From Geodermatophilus africanus (GTDB lineage Bacteria > Actinomycetota > Actinomycetes > Mycobacteriales > Geodermatophilaceae), in assembly GCF_900107105.1 (NCBI RefSeq), contig NZ_FNOT01000006.1, forward strand, positions 62,001 through 126,000: a DNA stretch of 64,000 bases, given 5' to 3'. The first letter of the stretch is position 1. Each line of letters opens with the position of its first letter. The notes under the pieces are model-generated. The model saw only the letters and a program-made list of their open reading frames with translations. It had not been told where the DNA came from and made no database searches. Position numbers and translations under genes: made by a program. Positions 9,675 to 18,632 of the stretch are shown here, in pieces.

Positions 9675-11009
9675 TCAGGTGCCGATCGTCTGGGTCGGCA
9701 CCTGCGCCGGGTCGACCTGGGGCTGCGGCGCGCGGCTGACCGAGATCCGCGCGATCCGCCGTCCGTCGAGCTCGAGGACCGTCAGCGTGCGCCCCTCGAC
9801 CTCCACGCCGTCCCCGACGACGGGCAGCCGGCCGAGCTCGGCGAGCACGTAACCGGCGGCGGTCTCGTAGGGCCCCTCGGGCAGCTGCAGGCCGGTGACC
9901 TCGCGGAAGTCGTCGAGGTTGAGCAGCCCGTCGACCTCGTGCGGGCCGTCGGGCCGCTCGTGGCCCTCGCCGGCGACGTCCTCGTCGTACTCGTCGTAGA
10001 TCTCACCGATGACCTCCTCGATGAGGTCCTCGAGGGTGACGATGCCGTCGGTGCCGCCGTACTCGTCGACGACGATCGCCAGGTGGTGGTTCTCCCGCCG
10101 CATCTCCGACAGGGCGGTGAGCACGCCGGCCGTACCCGGCAGCCGCTTGACGTCACGGACCAGGTCGCCGACGGTCGCCGCGCGGCCGGCCGGGTGGTTG
10201 GGCAGGAACAGGTCGCGCACGTGCACGAAGCCCAGGACGTCGTCCTCGTCCCGGCCGACGACCGGGTAGCGCGAGTGGCTGGAGTCGTGCACCTGTTTGG
10301 CCGCGCGACTGGCCGTCATCGACGCGTCGAGGAAGTCGACCTCGGTGCGCGGCGTCATGACCTCGCGGACCTCGCGGTCGCCGGCCCGGAAGACCTCGCC
10401 GATGAGCCGGCGCTCGTCAGAGCTCAGCGACTCGTGCGCCGTGACCAGATCCCGCAGCTCCTCCTGGCTGATGGACTCGCCACTGGCCTTTGGGTCGCCA
10501 CCCACCAGCCGGACCAGCACGTTCGTCGACTTCGACAGCAGCCAGATGACCGGGCGGGAGAGCTTGGCGATCGCGTTGAGGGGTGCGGCGACCAGCAGCG
10601 CGAAGCCCTCGGCCCGCTGCAGCGCCAGGCGCTTCGGGGTCAGCTCGCCGACCACCAGGGACAGGTAGCTGATCGCGATGGTGACCAGCACGAACGCCAG
10701 GGTGCCGGCGAGGCCCTCGCGCACGCCCAGGTCGACCAGCCAGGCGGCGAGGGGCTCGGAGAGGGTGCTGGCGCCGAACGCGGCCGAGAAGAAGCCGGCG
10801 AGGGTGACGCCGACCTGGACGGCGGCGAGGAAGCGGTTGGGGTCGCTGAGCAGCCGCTGCACGGCCTTGCCCCGCCGTCCGCCGTTGTCGGCCATCGCCC
10901 GCACCTGCGACTCGCGCAGCGAGACGAGCGCGATCTCCGCCCCCGAGAAGGCGCCGCCGATCAGGACGAAGACGACGACCATCACGATGTTGAGCCAGAC
11001 GTCGCTCAC
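9675..11009 (-). CDS. CNNM/CorC-type membrane transporter-like protein (hemolysin family)
   Basis: A membrane protein of 444 residues. The N-terminal CNNM (DUF21) domain has about four helices, starting MVVVFVLIGGAFSGAEIALVSL. A CBS pair follows (TPRTEVDFLDASM ... HHLAIVVDEYGGTDGIVTLEDLIEE) and a C-terminal CorC/HlyC domain (VDGLLNLDDFREVTGLQLP). Family members are linked to Mg2+/Co2+ efflux or homeostasis; the hemolysin name is historical. The GTG at 11009 has AGGAG 10 nt upstream. It is divergent from the CAP-domain gene. Confidence 0.92.
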   Translation of the reverse strand: MSDVWLNIVMVVVFVLIGGAFSGAEIALVSLRESQVRAMADNGGRRGKAVQRLLSDPNRFLAAVQVGVTLAGFFSAAFGASTLSEPLAAWLVDLGVREGLAGTLAFVLVTIAISYLSLVVGELTPKRLALQRAEGFALLVAAPLNAIAKLSRPVIWLLSKSTNVLVRLVGGDPKASGESISQEELRDLVTAHESLSSDERRLIGEVFRAGDREVREVMTPRTEVDFLDASMTASRAAKQVHDSSHSRYPVVGRDEDDVLGFVHVRDLFLPNHPAGRAATVGDLVRDVKRLPGTAGVLTALSEMRRENHHLAIVVDEYGGTDGIVTLEDLIEEVIGEIYDEYDEDVAGEGHERPDGPHEVDGLLNLDDFREVTGLQLPEGPYETAAGYVLAELGRLPVVGDGVEVEGRTLTVLELDGRRIARISVSRAPQPQVDPAQVPTQTIGT

Positions 11010-11152
11010 CGGCGGCGTGCTCCTGTCGAACGGGGCAGTGGGACGCCGTCCATGCTGCCCGCTCGGGGTCGCGGGAGCACCACCCGAGCGGCGTCGGTCC
11101 GCACACAGTGACCTCGGCCACATCCCACTGCCGATAACGCTCCGCGTACGGC

Positions 11153-11168
11153 TACTCTTGCCAGAGTA
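11153..11168. promoter_or_regulatory. Inverted repeat in the CNNM/CAP divergent promoter region
   Basis: TACTCT-TGCC-AGAGTA is a perfect 6-bp inverted repeat, 39 bp before the CAP-gene start. It is unusually AT-rich for this genome and could be an operator or overlap a -10 box. No regulator is assigned. Confidence 0.35.
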
Positions 11169-11206
11169 ACGACTCGTGATCTAGCACCAGGTGAGGACCA
11201 CCTCTC

Positions 11207-12133
11207 GTGCACCACATGCCGGCGGGTCCGCCGCTCTCTTCCCGCATCGCCGCAGCGCTCTCCCGGTGGACTCGCCTCCTCCGGCTGCCGCACCTGGCGC
11301 CCCTGCTCCTCGTGGCCGGCGTCGTCGCCGCCGTGACGGTCGGGGGGCCGATGGTCTCCGGCGCCGTCACCAGCTTCACCGACCCGGTGGCGCTCGAGTC
11401 GTCGCCCACCGCGGCCGGCAGCGCCCCCGAGACGGCGCGCACCGGTGGGTCGTCGTCCTCCGGCGGGTGGCTCGACGCGCCGGCCGCGCCGACCGGGGAC
11501 GCGCCGGCGGTGCAGGCCCCCGGCGCGCCGCCCGCGGCCCCCACGTCGGCGGAGGTGCCGTCGCTGGTGGTGCCGCCGGCGCCCGTCGGCCCGTTCGACG
11601 AGCCCGCGGCCGAGCCGGACGAGGCCGCTCCCGTCGAGGAGCCGGCGACCCGGCCCGCGCCGGAGGCCGGCTCCGGGTCCGCGTCCGGGTCCGGCGCGCC
11701 CCCCGCGGTGGCGGAGTCACAGCCGGCGCCGGTGGCGCGGGCCGCCGCCCCCGCGGACCCCGGCGCGGAGGCCGCGGTGCTCGCGCTGGTCAACCAGGCC
11801 CGCGCCGCCGCCGGCTGCGGCGCCGTGACCGCCGACCCGGCACTGGCCGCGGTGGCACGGGCACACAGCGCGGACATGCGCGACCGCGACTACTTCTCGC
11901 ATGCCAGCCCGGAGGGCCTGTCCCCCTTCGACCGGGCCGAGCAGGCGGGCATCGACTACTCGCGGGCGGAGAACATCGCCTACGGCCAGGCCGACGCCGC
12001 CGCGGTGATGAAGGCCTGGCTGGAGAGCCCGGGCCACCGCGCGAACATCCTCGACTGCGAGCTGACGAGGCTCGGCGTGGGCGTCGCCGAGGGCACCGGT
12101 GGCCCCTGGTGGACCCAGCTCTTCGGCGCCTGA
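11207..12133 (+). CDS. Secreted or membrane-anchored CAP (SCP/PR-1) domain protein
   Basis: A 308-residue exported protein. A hydrophobic N-terminal segment (LAPLLLVAGVVAAVTVGG) is a signal anchor, followed by about 130 residues of Pro/Ala-rich linker. The C-terminal CAP domain begins at AEAAVLALVNQARAAAGC and carries the family residues in ARAHSADMRDRDYFSH, AENIAYGQ and WLESPGHRANIL. Two Cys residues (GCG and DCE) could form a disulfide. Actinobacterial CAP proteins are cell-envelope proteins of uncertain function. The start is a GTG with GAGGA about 10 nt upstream. A family A repeat follows the stop. Confidence 0.88.
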   Translation: MHHMPAGPPLSSRIAAALSRWTRLLRLPHLAPLLLVAGVVAAVTVGGPMVSGAVTSFTDPVALESSPTAAGSAPETARTGGSSSSGGWLDAPAAPTGDAPAVQAPGAPPAAPTSAEVPSLVVPPAPVGPFDEPAAEPDEAAPVEEPATRPAPEAGSGSASGSGAPPAVAESQPAPVARAAAPADPGAEAAVLALVNQARAAAGCGAVTADPALAAVARAHSADMRDRDYFSHASPEGLSPFDRAEQAGIDYSRAENIAYGQADAAAVMKAWLESPGHRANILDCELTRLGVGVAEGTGGPWWTQLFGA

Positions 12134-12137
12134 GAAA

Positions 12138-12195
12138 GGACCCTCCTGCCCCCCACCACTCGCAGGCTCGCGGCGGGACCCTGCAGCAGGGCCGG
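12138..12195 (+). repeat. 3'-end palindromic element (family A), copy 3
   Basis: It starts 4 nt after the CAP-gene stop. The outer arms are GGACCCTCCTGC and GCAGCAGGGCC; the core is CCACTCGCAGGCTCGCGGCG, the inverse of copy 2. The outer pairing is interrupted by small bulges. Confidence 0.75.
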
Positions 12196-12212
12196 GCCCG
12201 GTCAGAGGGCGC

Positions 12213-13172
12213 TCAGCGTGTGTTCGCCTCCGCCAGCCGCCGGGCTTGGAGTGCCCGCACACGGGCAACCAGCGCCTCCGGCCGCCGGAGGTCGTCGAGG
12301 GTGACGTGGAGAACGACCCACCCCGCTGCGTTGAGCCGGTTGAGCCGACGGCGATCGTCGAGGAAGGCCCGCCGCTCCGCGTGCCACAGCCCGTCGTGCT
12401 CGACCGCCACCCTCACCTCCGGGTAGGCGAAGTCCACGCGTGCGATGAAGCCGCCCTCGTCATGGACGCGGTACTGGGCCACCGGCGGCATGCCGGCCCG
12501 CTGCAGGAGCAACCTCAGCCGGGTCTCCTGGGGTGACGCGGCCAACCCGTCGGCGAGCCGGGCGACCCGCGATGCCTGAGCGCTCCCCCGGCACCGCGGC
12601 AGCAACGCTACGGCTGCCTGCACATCCTCCAGGTGGGTCAGCCCGGCCTGCACGAGCCGGTCGAGCAGCACGACGGCCTCGTCGGAGTCGCCGAACCGGA
12701 TGAGGTCGACGGCCGTCTCCGCACGTGGGAGGAGACGCCACGGTCCGCGCTGCACCAACCGCTGACCGGGGAGGACGGTGCCGACGCGGACGCCGCTGCC
12801 GGCGTTCCAGCGCCGACCGGCGGGCAGCAGCACCTCGACCGGGTCGTCGACACCGGCGACGTTCGGGACACCCCACAGGACGGTTGCGCTGAGCCCGGCG
12901 AACCCGGCGCCCGCGGGGAGAGTCAACCCCACCGCACCGACCAGCAGCCGGTGCGTCACGGGCAGCGCGGCGTCGGCGTAGACATCCTGCCGCAGCCGGA
13001 CCCACGCCGAGCTGCGCAGCTGCTTGGGTGTGAGCAGTCCCCGCCGGACGACGGCGCTGCCGCGGAAGACGCGGCCCCGCAGCCCAGCGGGGGGCGCGCA
13101 GGCGGGATGGGCACTCCGCGACTCTGCCGTCCCCGCGGGACCCCTCCGGCCCTGTCCACAGGGCGAGAACAC
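12213..13172 (-). CDS. DUF559-like protein with an N-terminal AbiEi-like region
   Basis: A protein of about 319 residues. The N-terminal part (VRRGLLTPKQLRSSAWVRLRQDVYAD) resembles the winged-helix region of AbiEi antitoxin-like proteins. The C-terminal part (VRVAVEHDGLWHAERRAFLDDRRRLNRLNAAGWVVLHVTLDDL) has the DUF559/Vsr-like nuclease-fold pattern. Many actinobacteria carry several such genes and their role is unknown. The start is uncertain: GTG at 13172 or ATG at 13223 are the in-frame options, and both lie in or before the icd terminator hairpin, which makes a real start further downstream at an unusual codon possible. No partner toxin gene is adjacent. Confidence 0.7.
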   Translation of the reverse strand: MFSPCGQGRRGPAGTAESRSAHPACAPPAGLRGRVFRGSAVVRRGLLTPKQLRSSAWVRLRQDVYADAALPVTHRLLVGAVGLTLPAGAGFAGLSATVLWGVPNVAGVDDPVEVLLPAGRRWNAGSGVRVGTVLPGQRLVQRGPWRLLPRAETAVDLIRFGDSDEAVVLLDRLVQAGLTHLEDVQAAVALLPRCRGSAQASRVARLADGLAASPQETRLRLLLQRAGMPPVAQYRVHDEGGFIARVDFAYPEVRVAVEHDGLWHAERRAFLDDRRRLNRLNAAGWVVLHVTLDDLRRPEALVARVRALQARRLAEANTR

Positions 13173-13215
13173 GACAGTGGCCGCCTCGATCGCGTCGAGG
13201 GGGCCACTGTCGTGT
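13169..13215 (-). terminator. Long hairpin downstream of icd
   Basis: Perfect 14-bp arms (ACACGACAGTGGCC and its complement) enclose a second inner inverted repeat (CCTCGA / TCGAGG). It lies 46 bp after the icd stop and is followed on the minus strand by GTTCTC, so it is probably the icd/mdh operon terminator. Confidence 0.75.
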
Positions 13216-13260
13216 CTCGTCACCCGCGCGGGGTGACGGGACCCGGCACGGGGTCCTCCG

Positions 13261-14475
13261 TCAGGCCATGGCCTTCTGCAGGTTGCTGTCGATGGCCGCC
13301 AGGAAGTCCTGGGTGGTCAGCCACGCCTGGTCCTTGGAGATCAGCAGCGCGAGGTCCTTGGTCATCTGGCCGCTCTCGACGGTGTCGATGCAGACCCGCT
13401 CCAGGGTCTCCGCGAAGCGGGTGACCTCGGGGGTCTCGTCGAGCTTGCCGCGGTGCGCCAGGCCCCGGGTCCAGGCGAAGATCGACGCGATCGGGTTGGT
13501 CGACGTCTCCTTGCCCTGCTGGTGCTGCCGGAAGTGGCGGGTCACCGTGCCGTGGGCGGCCTCGGCCTCGACGGTGCGGCCGTCGGGGCTCATCAGCACC
13601 GAGGTCATCAGGCCCAGCGAGCCGAAGCCCTGCGCGACGGTGTCGGACTGGACGTCGCCGTCGTAGTTCTTGCAGGCCCAGACGTAGCCGCCCTCCCACT
13701 TGAGGGACGCCGCCACCATGTCGTCGATCAGCCGGTGCTCGTAGGTGATGCCGGCCTGCTCGAACCGGTCCTTGAACTCGGACTCGAAGACCTCGGCGAA
13801 CAGGTCCTTGAACCGGCCGTCGTAGGCCTTGAGGATCGTGTTCTTGGTCGACAGGTACACCGGGTAGCCGCGCTGCAGGCCGTAGTTCATCGAGGCCCGC
13901 GCGAAGTCGCGGATCGACTCGTCGAGGTTGTACATCGCCATCGCGACGCCCCCGCCCGGGGACTGGAACACCTCGTGCTGGATCGGCTCACCGCCGTCCT
14001 TGGGCTGGAAGGTGATCGTCAGCGTGCCCTCGCCGGGGAAGCGGAAGTCGGTAGCCCGGTACTGGTCACCGAAGGCGTGACGGCCGACGACGATCGGCTT
14101 GGTCCAGCCCGGCACCAGCCGCGGCACGTTGGACATGATGATCGGCTCGCGGAAGATGACGCCGCCGAGGATGTTGCGGATCGTCCCGTTGGGCGAGCGG
14201 TACATCCGCTTGAGGCCGAACTCCTCGACGCGGGCCTCGTCCGGGGTGATCGTCGCGCACTTGACGCCGACGCCGTGCTGCTTGATCGCGTTCGCGGCGT
14301 CGACGGTGATCTGGTCGTCGGTCTCGTCGCGCTTCTCGATGCCCAGGTCGTAGTACTCGAGGTTGACGTCGAGGTACGGGAGGATCAACTGGTCCTTGAT
14401 GAACTGCCAGATGATCCGGGTCATCTCGTCGCCGTCGAGCTCGACGACGGTGCCCTCGACCTTGATCTTCGCCAC
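13261..14475 (-). CDS. icd: Isocitrate dehydrogenase, NADP-dependent (homodimeric, type II-like)
   Basis: A TCA-cycle enzyme of 404 residues converting isocitrate to 2-oxoglutarate. The N-terminal [21 protein letters not shown] and later [31 protein letters not shown]-like STKNTI and [10 protein letters not shown] segments match the eukaryotic-like NADP-IDH class also found in mycobacteria (Icd1). I chose the GTG at 14475 with GAGAGGGA upstream; the sequence before it is low-complexity. It follows mdh by 38 bp in the same direction, so malate and isocitrate dehydrogenases probably share a transcript. Confidence 0.95.
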   Translation of the reverse strand: MAKIKVEGTVVELDGDEMTRIIWQFIKDQLILPYLDVNLEYYDLGIEKRDETDDQITVDAANAIKQHGVGVKCATITPDEARVEEFGLKRMYRSPNGTIRNILGGVIFREPIIMSNVPRLVPGWTKPIVVGRHAFGDQYRATDFRFPGEGTLTITFQPKDGGEPIQHEVFQSPGGGVAMAMYNLDESIRDFARASMNYGLQRGYPVYLSTKNTILKAYDGRFKDLFAEVFESEFKDRFEQAGITYEHRLIDDMVAASLKWEGGYVWACKNYDGDVQSDTVAQGFGSLGLMTSVLMSPDGRTVEAEAAHGTVTRHFRQHQQGKETSTNPIASIFAWTRGLAHRGKLDETPEVTRFAETLERVCIDTVESGQMTKDLALLISKDQAWLTTQDFLAAIDSNLQKAMA

Positions 14476-14513
14476 GTGCGGGTCCCTCTCTACATGCTCC
14501 GAGCCGGTACGGC

Positions 14514-15467
14514 TCAGAGGTCGGCTACGTCGGCCTGCTTGGCGCGCACGGCCTCCGCGGCCTCGCGCAGCCCGGCCAGCTCGCTCTCGGACAGGTCGCC
14601 CTCGACCACCCGGCGCACGCCCTCGCGGCCGATCTCGGCCTCGACCCCGAGGTAGACCCCGGAGATGTCGTACTCGCCGTCGACCCAGGCACACACCGGC
14701 ATGACCGCGCCGGAGTCCTCCATCACCGCGCGCGCCATGCGGGCGGCGGCCGCGGACGGGGCGTAGTACGCCGAACCCGTCTTGAGCAGCGCCACGACCT
14801 CGGCGCCGCCGTTGCGGGTCCGGTCCACGAGGTGCTCGATGCGGTCGGCCGGGAGGACGTCGGTCAGCGGCTTGCCGTCCACGGTGCAGCGCGAGGGCAC
14901 CGGCACCATCGTGTCGCCGTGCGAGCCGAGGGTCAGGGTGCGCACCGAGCCCACCGGGACGCCGAGCTCCTCGGCGACGTTGTTGGTGAACCGGGCGGTG
15001 TCGAGCATGCCGGCCTGGCCCATGACCCGGTTCTTGGGGAAGCCGGTGGCCAGCTGGGCCAGCGCCGTCATCTCGTCCAGCGGGTTGGAGACCACGATGA
15101 CGACGGCGTCCGGCGAGGTCTGCGCGACGTTCTCGGCGACCTGCCGGACGATCTTGGCGTTGGTCTCGATCAGGTCCATGCGGCTCATGCCGGGCTTGCG
15201 CGGCAGGCCCGCGGTGACGACGACGACGTCGGATCCCTCGGTGCCCTCGTAGGACCCCCCGCCGACCCCGACGACCTTCGTCTCGAAGCCCTCGATGGGC
15301 CGGGACTGGTTCATGTCGAGGGCCAGGCCCTCGGGCTTGCCCTCGACGATGTCGGTGAGCACGACGGTCTCGAACACGTCGTACTCCGCGAGGCGGAGGG
15401 CGGTGGTCGAGCCGTAGAACCCGGCACCGACGACGGTCACCTTGCCGTTCCTGGGCTGCTCTGCCAT
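14514..15467 (-). CDS. mdh: Malate dehydrogenase (LDH-like type)
   Basis: A 317-residue NAD-dependent enzyme of the LDH/MDH superfamily. The Rossmann motif is [14 protein letters not shown]. The substrate-binding arginines are in LPRKPGMSR (about residue 90), typical of malate rather than lactate dehydrogenase; the catalytic His is in GSHGDTMVP (about 180). The ATG at 15467 precedes [16 protein letters not shown]; sequence upstream is the repeat region. It is the first gene of the mdh-icd pair. Confidence 0.93.
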   Translation of the reverse strand: MAEQPRNGKVTVVGAGFYGSTTALRLAEYDVFETVVLTDIVEGKPEGLALDMNQSRPIEGFETKVVGVGGGSYEGTEGSDVVVVTAGLPRKPGMSRMDLIETNAKIVRQVAENVAQTSPDAVVIVVSNPLDEMTALAQLATGFPKNRVMGQAGMLDTARFTNNVAEELGVPVGSVRTLTLGSHGDTMVPVPSRCTVDGKPLTDVLPADRIEHLVDRTRNGGAEVVALLKTGSAYYAPSAAAARMARAVMEDSGAVMPVCAWVDGEYDISGVYLGVEAEIGREGVRRVVEGDLSESELAGLREAAEAVRAKQADVADL

Positions 15468-15520
15468 GGCGGCCAACCTATCGCTGGCCGGGTCCCCGCG
15501 CCCGATCGGGGTGCGGCCCC

Positions 15521-15672
15521 CTTGCAGCCTCCGCCACGAACCGGCAAGTGCCGGGGGCGAGGGCGGCCATCTGTCCGGGGCCCGCCCCGAGCCTGCGAGT
15601 GGCGGGGGGAAAGGTGCGGCCCCCTTGCAGGGGCCCGCTACGAGCCTGCGAGTGGCGGGGGGCAAGGGGTCC
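15521..15672 (-). repeat. Array of family A elements (one full, two degenerate copies)
   Basis: The full copy spans 15618-15672 with stem GGCCCCCTTGC / GCAAGGGGTCC and core ACGAGCCTGCGAGTGGCGG. A second core (CGAGCCTGCGAGTGGCGG) lies near 15590 and a third, diverged one (CACGAACCGGCAAGTGCCGG) near 15536. Together they fill the mdh-DUF3017 gap. Three successive copies suggest local duplication. Confidence 0.75.
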
Positions 15673-15676
15673 TTCG

Positions 15677-15976
15677 TCAGGCCCCCGGGATGGACAGCGC
15701 GAAGGCGGTCAGCGTGACCCCGACGCCGACCAGCAGGACGACGTCCACCGGACGGCTGCGGACCGCGAGGAAGCCCAGCCGGCGCAGCGGGAGCAGCAGC
15801 CGCAGCAGGCCCGCGCCGACCAGCGCCAGCCCGACGACCACCAGGCCCCGCCGCCAGTGCTCGAAGGTGACCATGAGCAGCCCGACGCCGACCGCGAGCA
15901 GCACCACCAGCAGCGGCAGCTGCCGCAACAGGCCGGCCAGGAACGGTCGGCGGGTGTGGAGCGGCGGGCGCGTCAC
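15677..15976 (-). CDS. DUF3017 small membrane protein
   Basis: A 99-residue protein with three predicted transmembrane helices (LLVVLLAVGVGLLMVTF, GLVVVGLALVGAGLLRLLL, VDVVLLVGVGVTLTAFAL) after a short basic N-terminus. Its position directly downstream of folD is the usual one for DUF3017 genes in actinobacteria (compare Rv3355c-Rv3356c in M. tuberculosis). Function unknown. It is followed by the family A repeat array. Confidence 0.8.
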   Translation of the reverse strand: MTRPPLHTRRPFLAGLLRQLPLLVVLLAVGVGLLMVTFEHWRRGLVVVGLALVGAGLLRLLLPLRRLGFLAVRSRPVDVVLLVGVGVTLTAFALSIPGA

Positions 15977-16049
15977 TCGGTCTCCTCGGCGGCGCTCATC
16001 GGCCGCGTGCCGCGCGTCGCCCCGTCCCCCCGTGACCTCGCGAACTCGG

Positions 16050-16922
16050 TCACGATGCCGACAGGACCTCGGTCGCGGCGGCCTGCTCGGCGGCCAGGAC
16101 GACGTTCTGCAGCAGCATCGCCCGAGTCATCGGCCCCACCCCGCCGGGGTTCGGGGCGACGAAGCCGGCGACGTCCACCACGTCGCGCGCGACGTCCCCG
16201 GCGATCTTCCCGTCCACCCGGCTGACCCCCACGTCGAGGACGGCGGCGCCGGGCTTGACGACGTCCTTGGTGACCAGCCCCGGGACGCCGGCGGCGGCGA
16301 CCACGATGTCGGCGCGGCGCAGGTGGGCGGCCAGGTCGCGGGTGCCGGTGTGGCAGAGGGTCACCGTGGCGTTCTCTGAGCGGCGGGTGAGCAGCAGGCC
16401 CAGCGGCCGGCCGACGGTGATGCCCCGGCCGACGACGACGACCTCGGCGCCGGCGATCGGGACGCCGTGACGGCGCAGCAGCTCGACGATGCCGACGGGC
16501 GTGCACGGCAGCGGGCCGGGCACGTTGAGCACCAGCCGGCCGAGGTTGACCGGGTGCAGGCCGTCGGCGTCCTTGGCCGGGTCCATCGCCTCGAGGACGG
16601 CGCTCTCCTCGATGCCCCGCGGCAGCGGCAGCTGGACGATGTACCCGGTGCAGACCGGGTCGGCGTTGAGCTCGTCGACCACGGCGAGGACGTCGGCCTG
16701 GGTGGCGGTCGCCGGCAGCTCGCGCTGGATGCTGGCGATGCCGACCTGGGCGCAGTCCTTGTGCTTGGCGTCGACGTACCAGCGGCTGCCGGGGTCGTCG
16801 CCGACCAGCAGCGTGCCCAGGCCGGGCCGGTGTCCGGCGGCGGTGAGGGCGGCGACCCGCTCGGTCAGCTCCGCGCGGATCGCTGCTGCGGTGGCCTTGC
16901 CGTCGAGAGTCGTCGCCTGCAC
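16050..16922 (-). CDS. folD: Bifunctional methylenetetrahydrofolate dehydrogenase / cyclohydrolase
   Basis: A 290-residue cytosolic enzyme that makes 10-formyl-THF, the formyl donor used by PurN and PurH encoded nearby. The catalytic YxxxK motif appears as [11 protein letters not shown] (about residue 48). The folate/NADP signature segments are [22 protein letters not shown], and [18 protein letters not shown], with the C-terminal [15 protein letters not shown] chose the GTG at 16922 ([11 protein letters not shown]); a GTG at 16961 would add 13 residues. Confidence 0.95.
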   Translation of the reverse strand: MQATTLDGKATAAAIRAELTERVAALTAAGHRPGLGTLLVGDDPGSRWYVDAKHKDCAQVGIASIQRELPATATQADVLAVVDELNADPVCTGYIVQLPLPRGIEESAVLEAMDPAKDADGLHPVNLGRLVLNVPGPLPCTPVGIVELLRRHGVPIAGAEVVVVGRGITVGRPLGLLLTRRSENATVTLCHTGTRDLAAHLRRADIVVAAAGVPGLVTKDVVKPGAAVLDVGVSRVDGKIAGDVARDVVDVAGFVAPNPGGVGPMTRAMLLQNVVLAAEQAAATEVLSAS

Positions 16923-17020
16923 GGCCTCCAGTCTGCCGGAGGGGGCTCCGGGGTGGCCCACCCCGCCCTAGGCTCGCAGGTGCGGGCGCCTCCCCGCCCG
17001 CGAGTGCGCGAGGAGTGCAG

Positions 17021-17659
17021 ATGAGCGAGCGCGAGCAGTCCCCGTCCGCCGGGGCGCGGGGCACCGACGACTGGCGGGAACAGACGATCCCCGGCATCCA
17101 GCCGGTCTCTGCCCCGGTGGCCAGCGGTGGCCCCGGCTACGCCCCCGGCCCGCCTCCGCTCCCGCCGGGCTACGCCCCACGCCCGGCGTCCGAGTACTCG
17201 ACGACGCCCGTGCGGGTGCGGCGTTCGGACAGCCTGGCGAGCCTGCTGCTGCTCCTGGCCGGCATCTCGGCCGGTGTCAGCCTGCTGCTGCGGTGGCTGC
17301 CCGGTAGCGACCTCACCGGCTGGGACCTGGTCGACCGCGGGTTCGACGACCTCGCCGAGGGCGGTACCGCCGAGCTGCTGGGCAACGGGTTCTGGCAGCC
17401 GATGGCCGTCGTCCTGGGCGGCGCGGTGCTGTTCGTGCTGGGGCTGCTCGCCGTCCTCCCGGCCCGCTCCCACCGCCTGATCGGGGTGCTGGCGCTGCTG
17501 GTCGGCCTGGTGGCCGGGGCCGGGGTCCTGGTGCCGTTGGCCGCGGTCGGCTGGGACCCCGACACCATCGACACCGGCTTCTGGTTCGCCGTCGCCGTCC
17601 CCGCGCTGGGCCTGCTCGGCGCGCTGAAGGCCCTGTTCACCAGCCCTCGGTGGACGTGA
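17021..17659 (+). CDS. Membrane protein with proline-rich N-terminus, unknown function
   Basis: A 212-residue protein. About 70 residues of hydrophilic, Pro/Gly-rich N-terminus precede four predicted helices (LASLLLLLAGISAGVSLLL, MAVVLGGAVLFVLGLLAVL, IGVLALLVGLVAGAGVLV, FWFAVAVPALGLLGAL). The ATG at 17021 has AGGAG at 5-nt spacing, preferred over the GTG at 17015. It is divergent from folD. I do not recognise a family. A family B repeat array starts soon after the stop. Confidence 0.8.
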   Translation: MSEREQSPSAGARGTDDWREQTIPGIQPVSAPVASGGPGYAPGPPPLPPGYAPRPASEYSTTPVRVRRSDSLASLLLLLAGISAGVSLLLRWLPGSDLTGWDLVDRGFDDLAEGGTAELLGNGFWQPMAVVLGGAVLFVLGLLAVLPARSHRLIGVLALLVGLVAGAGVLVPLAAVGWDPDTIDTGFWFAVAVPALGLLGALKALFTSPRWT

Positions 17660-17671
17660 GGCCCCGACACC

Positions 17672-17924
17672 GTGACACTGCGGTCCTACCGGACCGCACC
17701 GCGGCCAGGTGCCGTACCCGGCAGCCGCCGAGCCGCTGCCCGTGTCCCGGGCGGGAGACCTGCGGCCCCCGCGACCGGTCCACCCCGCGGCCAGGTGCCG
17801 TACCCGGCAGCCGCCGAGCCGCTGCCCGTGTCCCGGCCGGGAGACCTCCGGCCCCCGCGACCGGTCCACCCCGCGGCCAGGTGCCGTACCCGGCAGCCGC
17901 CGAGCCGCTGCCCGACCCGATCCC
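17672..17924 (+). repeat. Family B 3'-end repeat with an 86-bp tandem array
   Basis: Just after the membrane-protein stop there is a palindrome GCGGTCC-TACC-GGACCGC, followed by 2.6 copies of an 86-bp unit whose copies start at 17699, 17785 and 17871 (each begins CCGCGGCCAGGTGCCGTACC). The first 50 bp recur once more near 57.6 kb in the opposite orientation, also just after a stop codon. No credible gene covers it. Confidence 0.8.
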
Positions 17925-17934
17925 GGTGGGACCC

Positions 17935-18573
17935 TCAGTCCACGACGAGGGCGCCGTGGGCGCGGGCGACCTGGACCGACTGCACCAGGTCGAGCCGGAC
18001 ACCGGTCAGCTCGAACGCCCGCCAGTCGACCGCGTCGGTCGAGGCGCCGCGCAGGTCGGCCCCGCGCAGATGCGCGCCCTGCAGCCGCGCTCGGTCCAGG
18101 TCGGCGCCGGTGAGGTCGGATTCGCGCAGGTCGGCGCCGGTCAGGTCGGCCTCCCGGAACCGCTGACCGGCGAGCACCAGCCCGGAGAGGTCGGCGCCGC
18201 GCAGCGACGTCCAGCTCCAGTCGGTGTCGGTCGTGGTCATCGGCCGCAGCTGCGCGCCGGGGAACTGCGAGCCGGTGAGCTTGCAGCCGTCCCAGGTGAC
18301 GTCGAACAGCCGCGCGCGGTCGAACCGGCAGGAGAGGAACGCCGTCCCCAGGTGCCGGGCCCCACCCATCCGCACCCCGGTGAGCACGCACGAGTCGAAG
18401 ACGCAGCGCCGGGTGACCAGCTCCTCCAGCCCGGCGTCGTCGAACCGGCAGCGGGTGAAGGTGACGCCGTCGAGCTCGGTGCCCCACCAGTCGACCCGCG
18501 CGAGGTCCTCCCCCTCGACGACCGCACCGGCCTCGGGCGGCCGGACCTGGGGTCGCGGCCCCGTGCGGGACAC
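17935..18573 (-). CDS. Pentapeptide-repeat protein
   Basis: A 212-residue cytosolic protein built largely of A(D/N)LXX repeats: FTRCRFDDAGLEEL, CVFDSCVLTGVRM, then a clean run (SLRGADLSGLVL, EADLTGADLRESDLTGADLDRARL, GAHLRGADLRGA). This predicts a right-handed quadrilateral beta-helix. Some members mimic DNA and shield gyrase, but no specific role can be assigned. Start is uncertain: a GTG at 18573 gives the listed protein, while an ATG at 18633 overlapping the purH stop would read through a family A repeat. I prefer the former. Confidence 0.8.
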   Translation of the reverse strand: MSRTGPRPQVRPPEAGAVVEGEDLARVDWWGTELDGVTFTRCRFDDAGLEELVTRRCVFDSCVLTGVRMGGARHLGTAFLSCRFDRARLFDVTWDGCKLTGSQFPGAQLRPMTTTDTDWSWTSLRGADLSGLVLAGQRFREADLTGADLRESDLTGADLDRARLQGAHLRGADLRGASTDAVDWRAFELTGVRLDLVQSVQVARAHGALVVD

Positions 18574-18628
18574 GCCCCCTCGCAGGGGCCCGGTGCGAGC
18601 CTGCGAGTGGCGGGGGGCGAGGGGGTCC
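18573..18628 (-). repeat. 3'-end palindromic element (family A) after purH
   Basis: Stem CGCCCCCTCGC / GCGAGGGGGTCC, core TGCGAGCCTGCGAGTGGCGG. It sits between the purH stop and the pentapeptide-protein start, in a same-strand pair. Confidence 0.8.
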
Positions 18629-18632
18629 TCCA

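Noticed and set aside
13453-16379. Long + strand frames opposite icd, mdh and folD
   Set aside because: They are mirror frames of conserved enzymes, without start signals or recognisable domains.
17672-17924. A small Pro/Ala/Arg-rich gene in the tandem array
   Set aside because: Open frames exist in several phases simply because the 86-bp repeat lacks stop codons; no start signal or family support.
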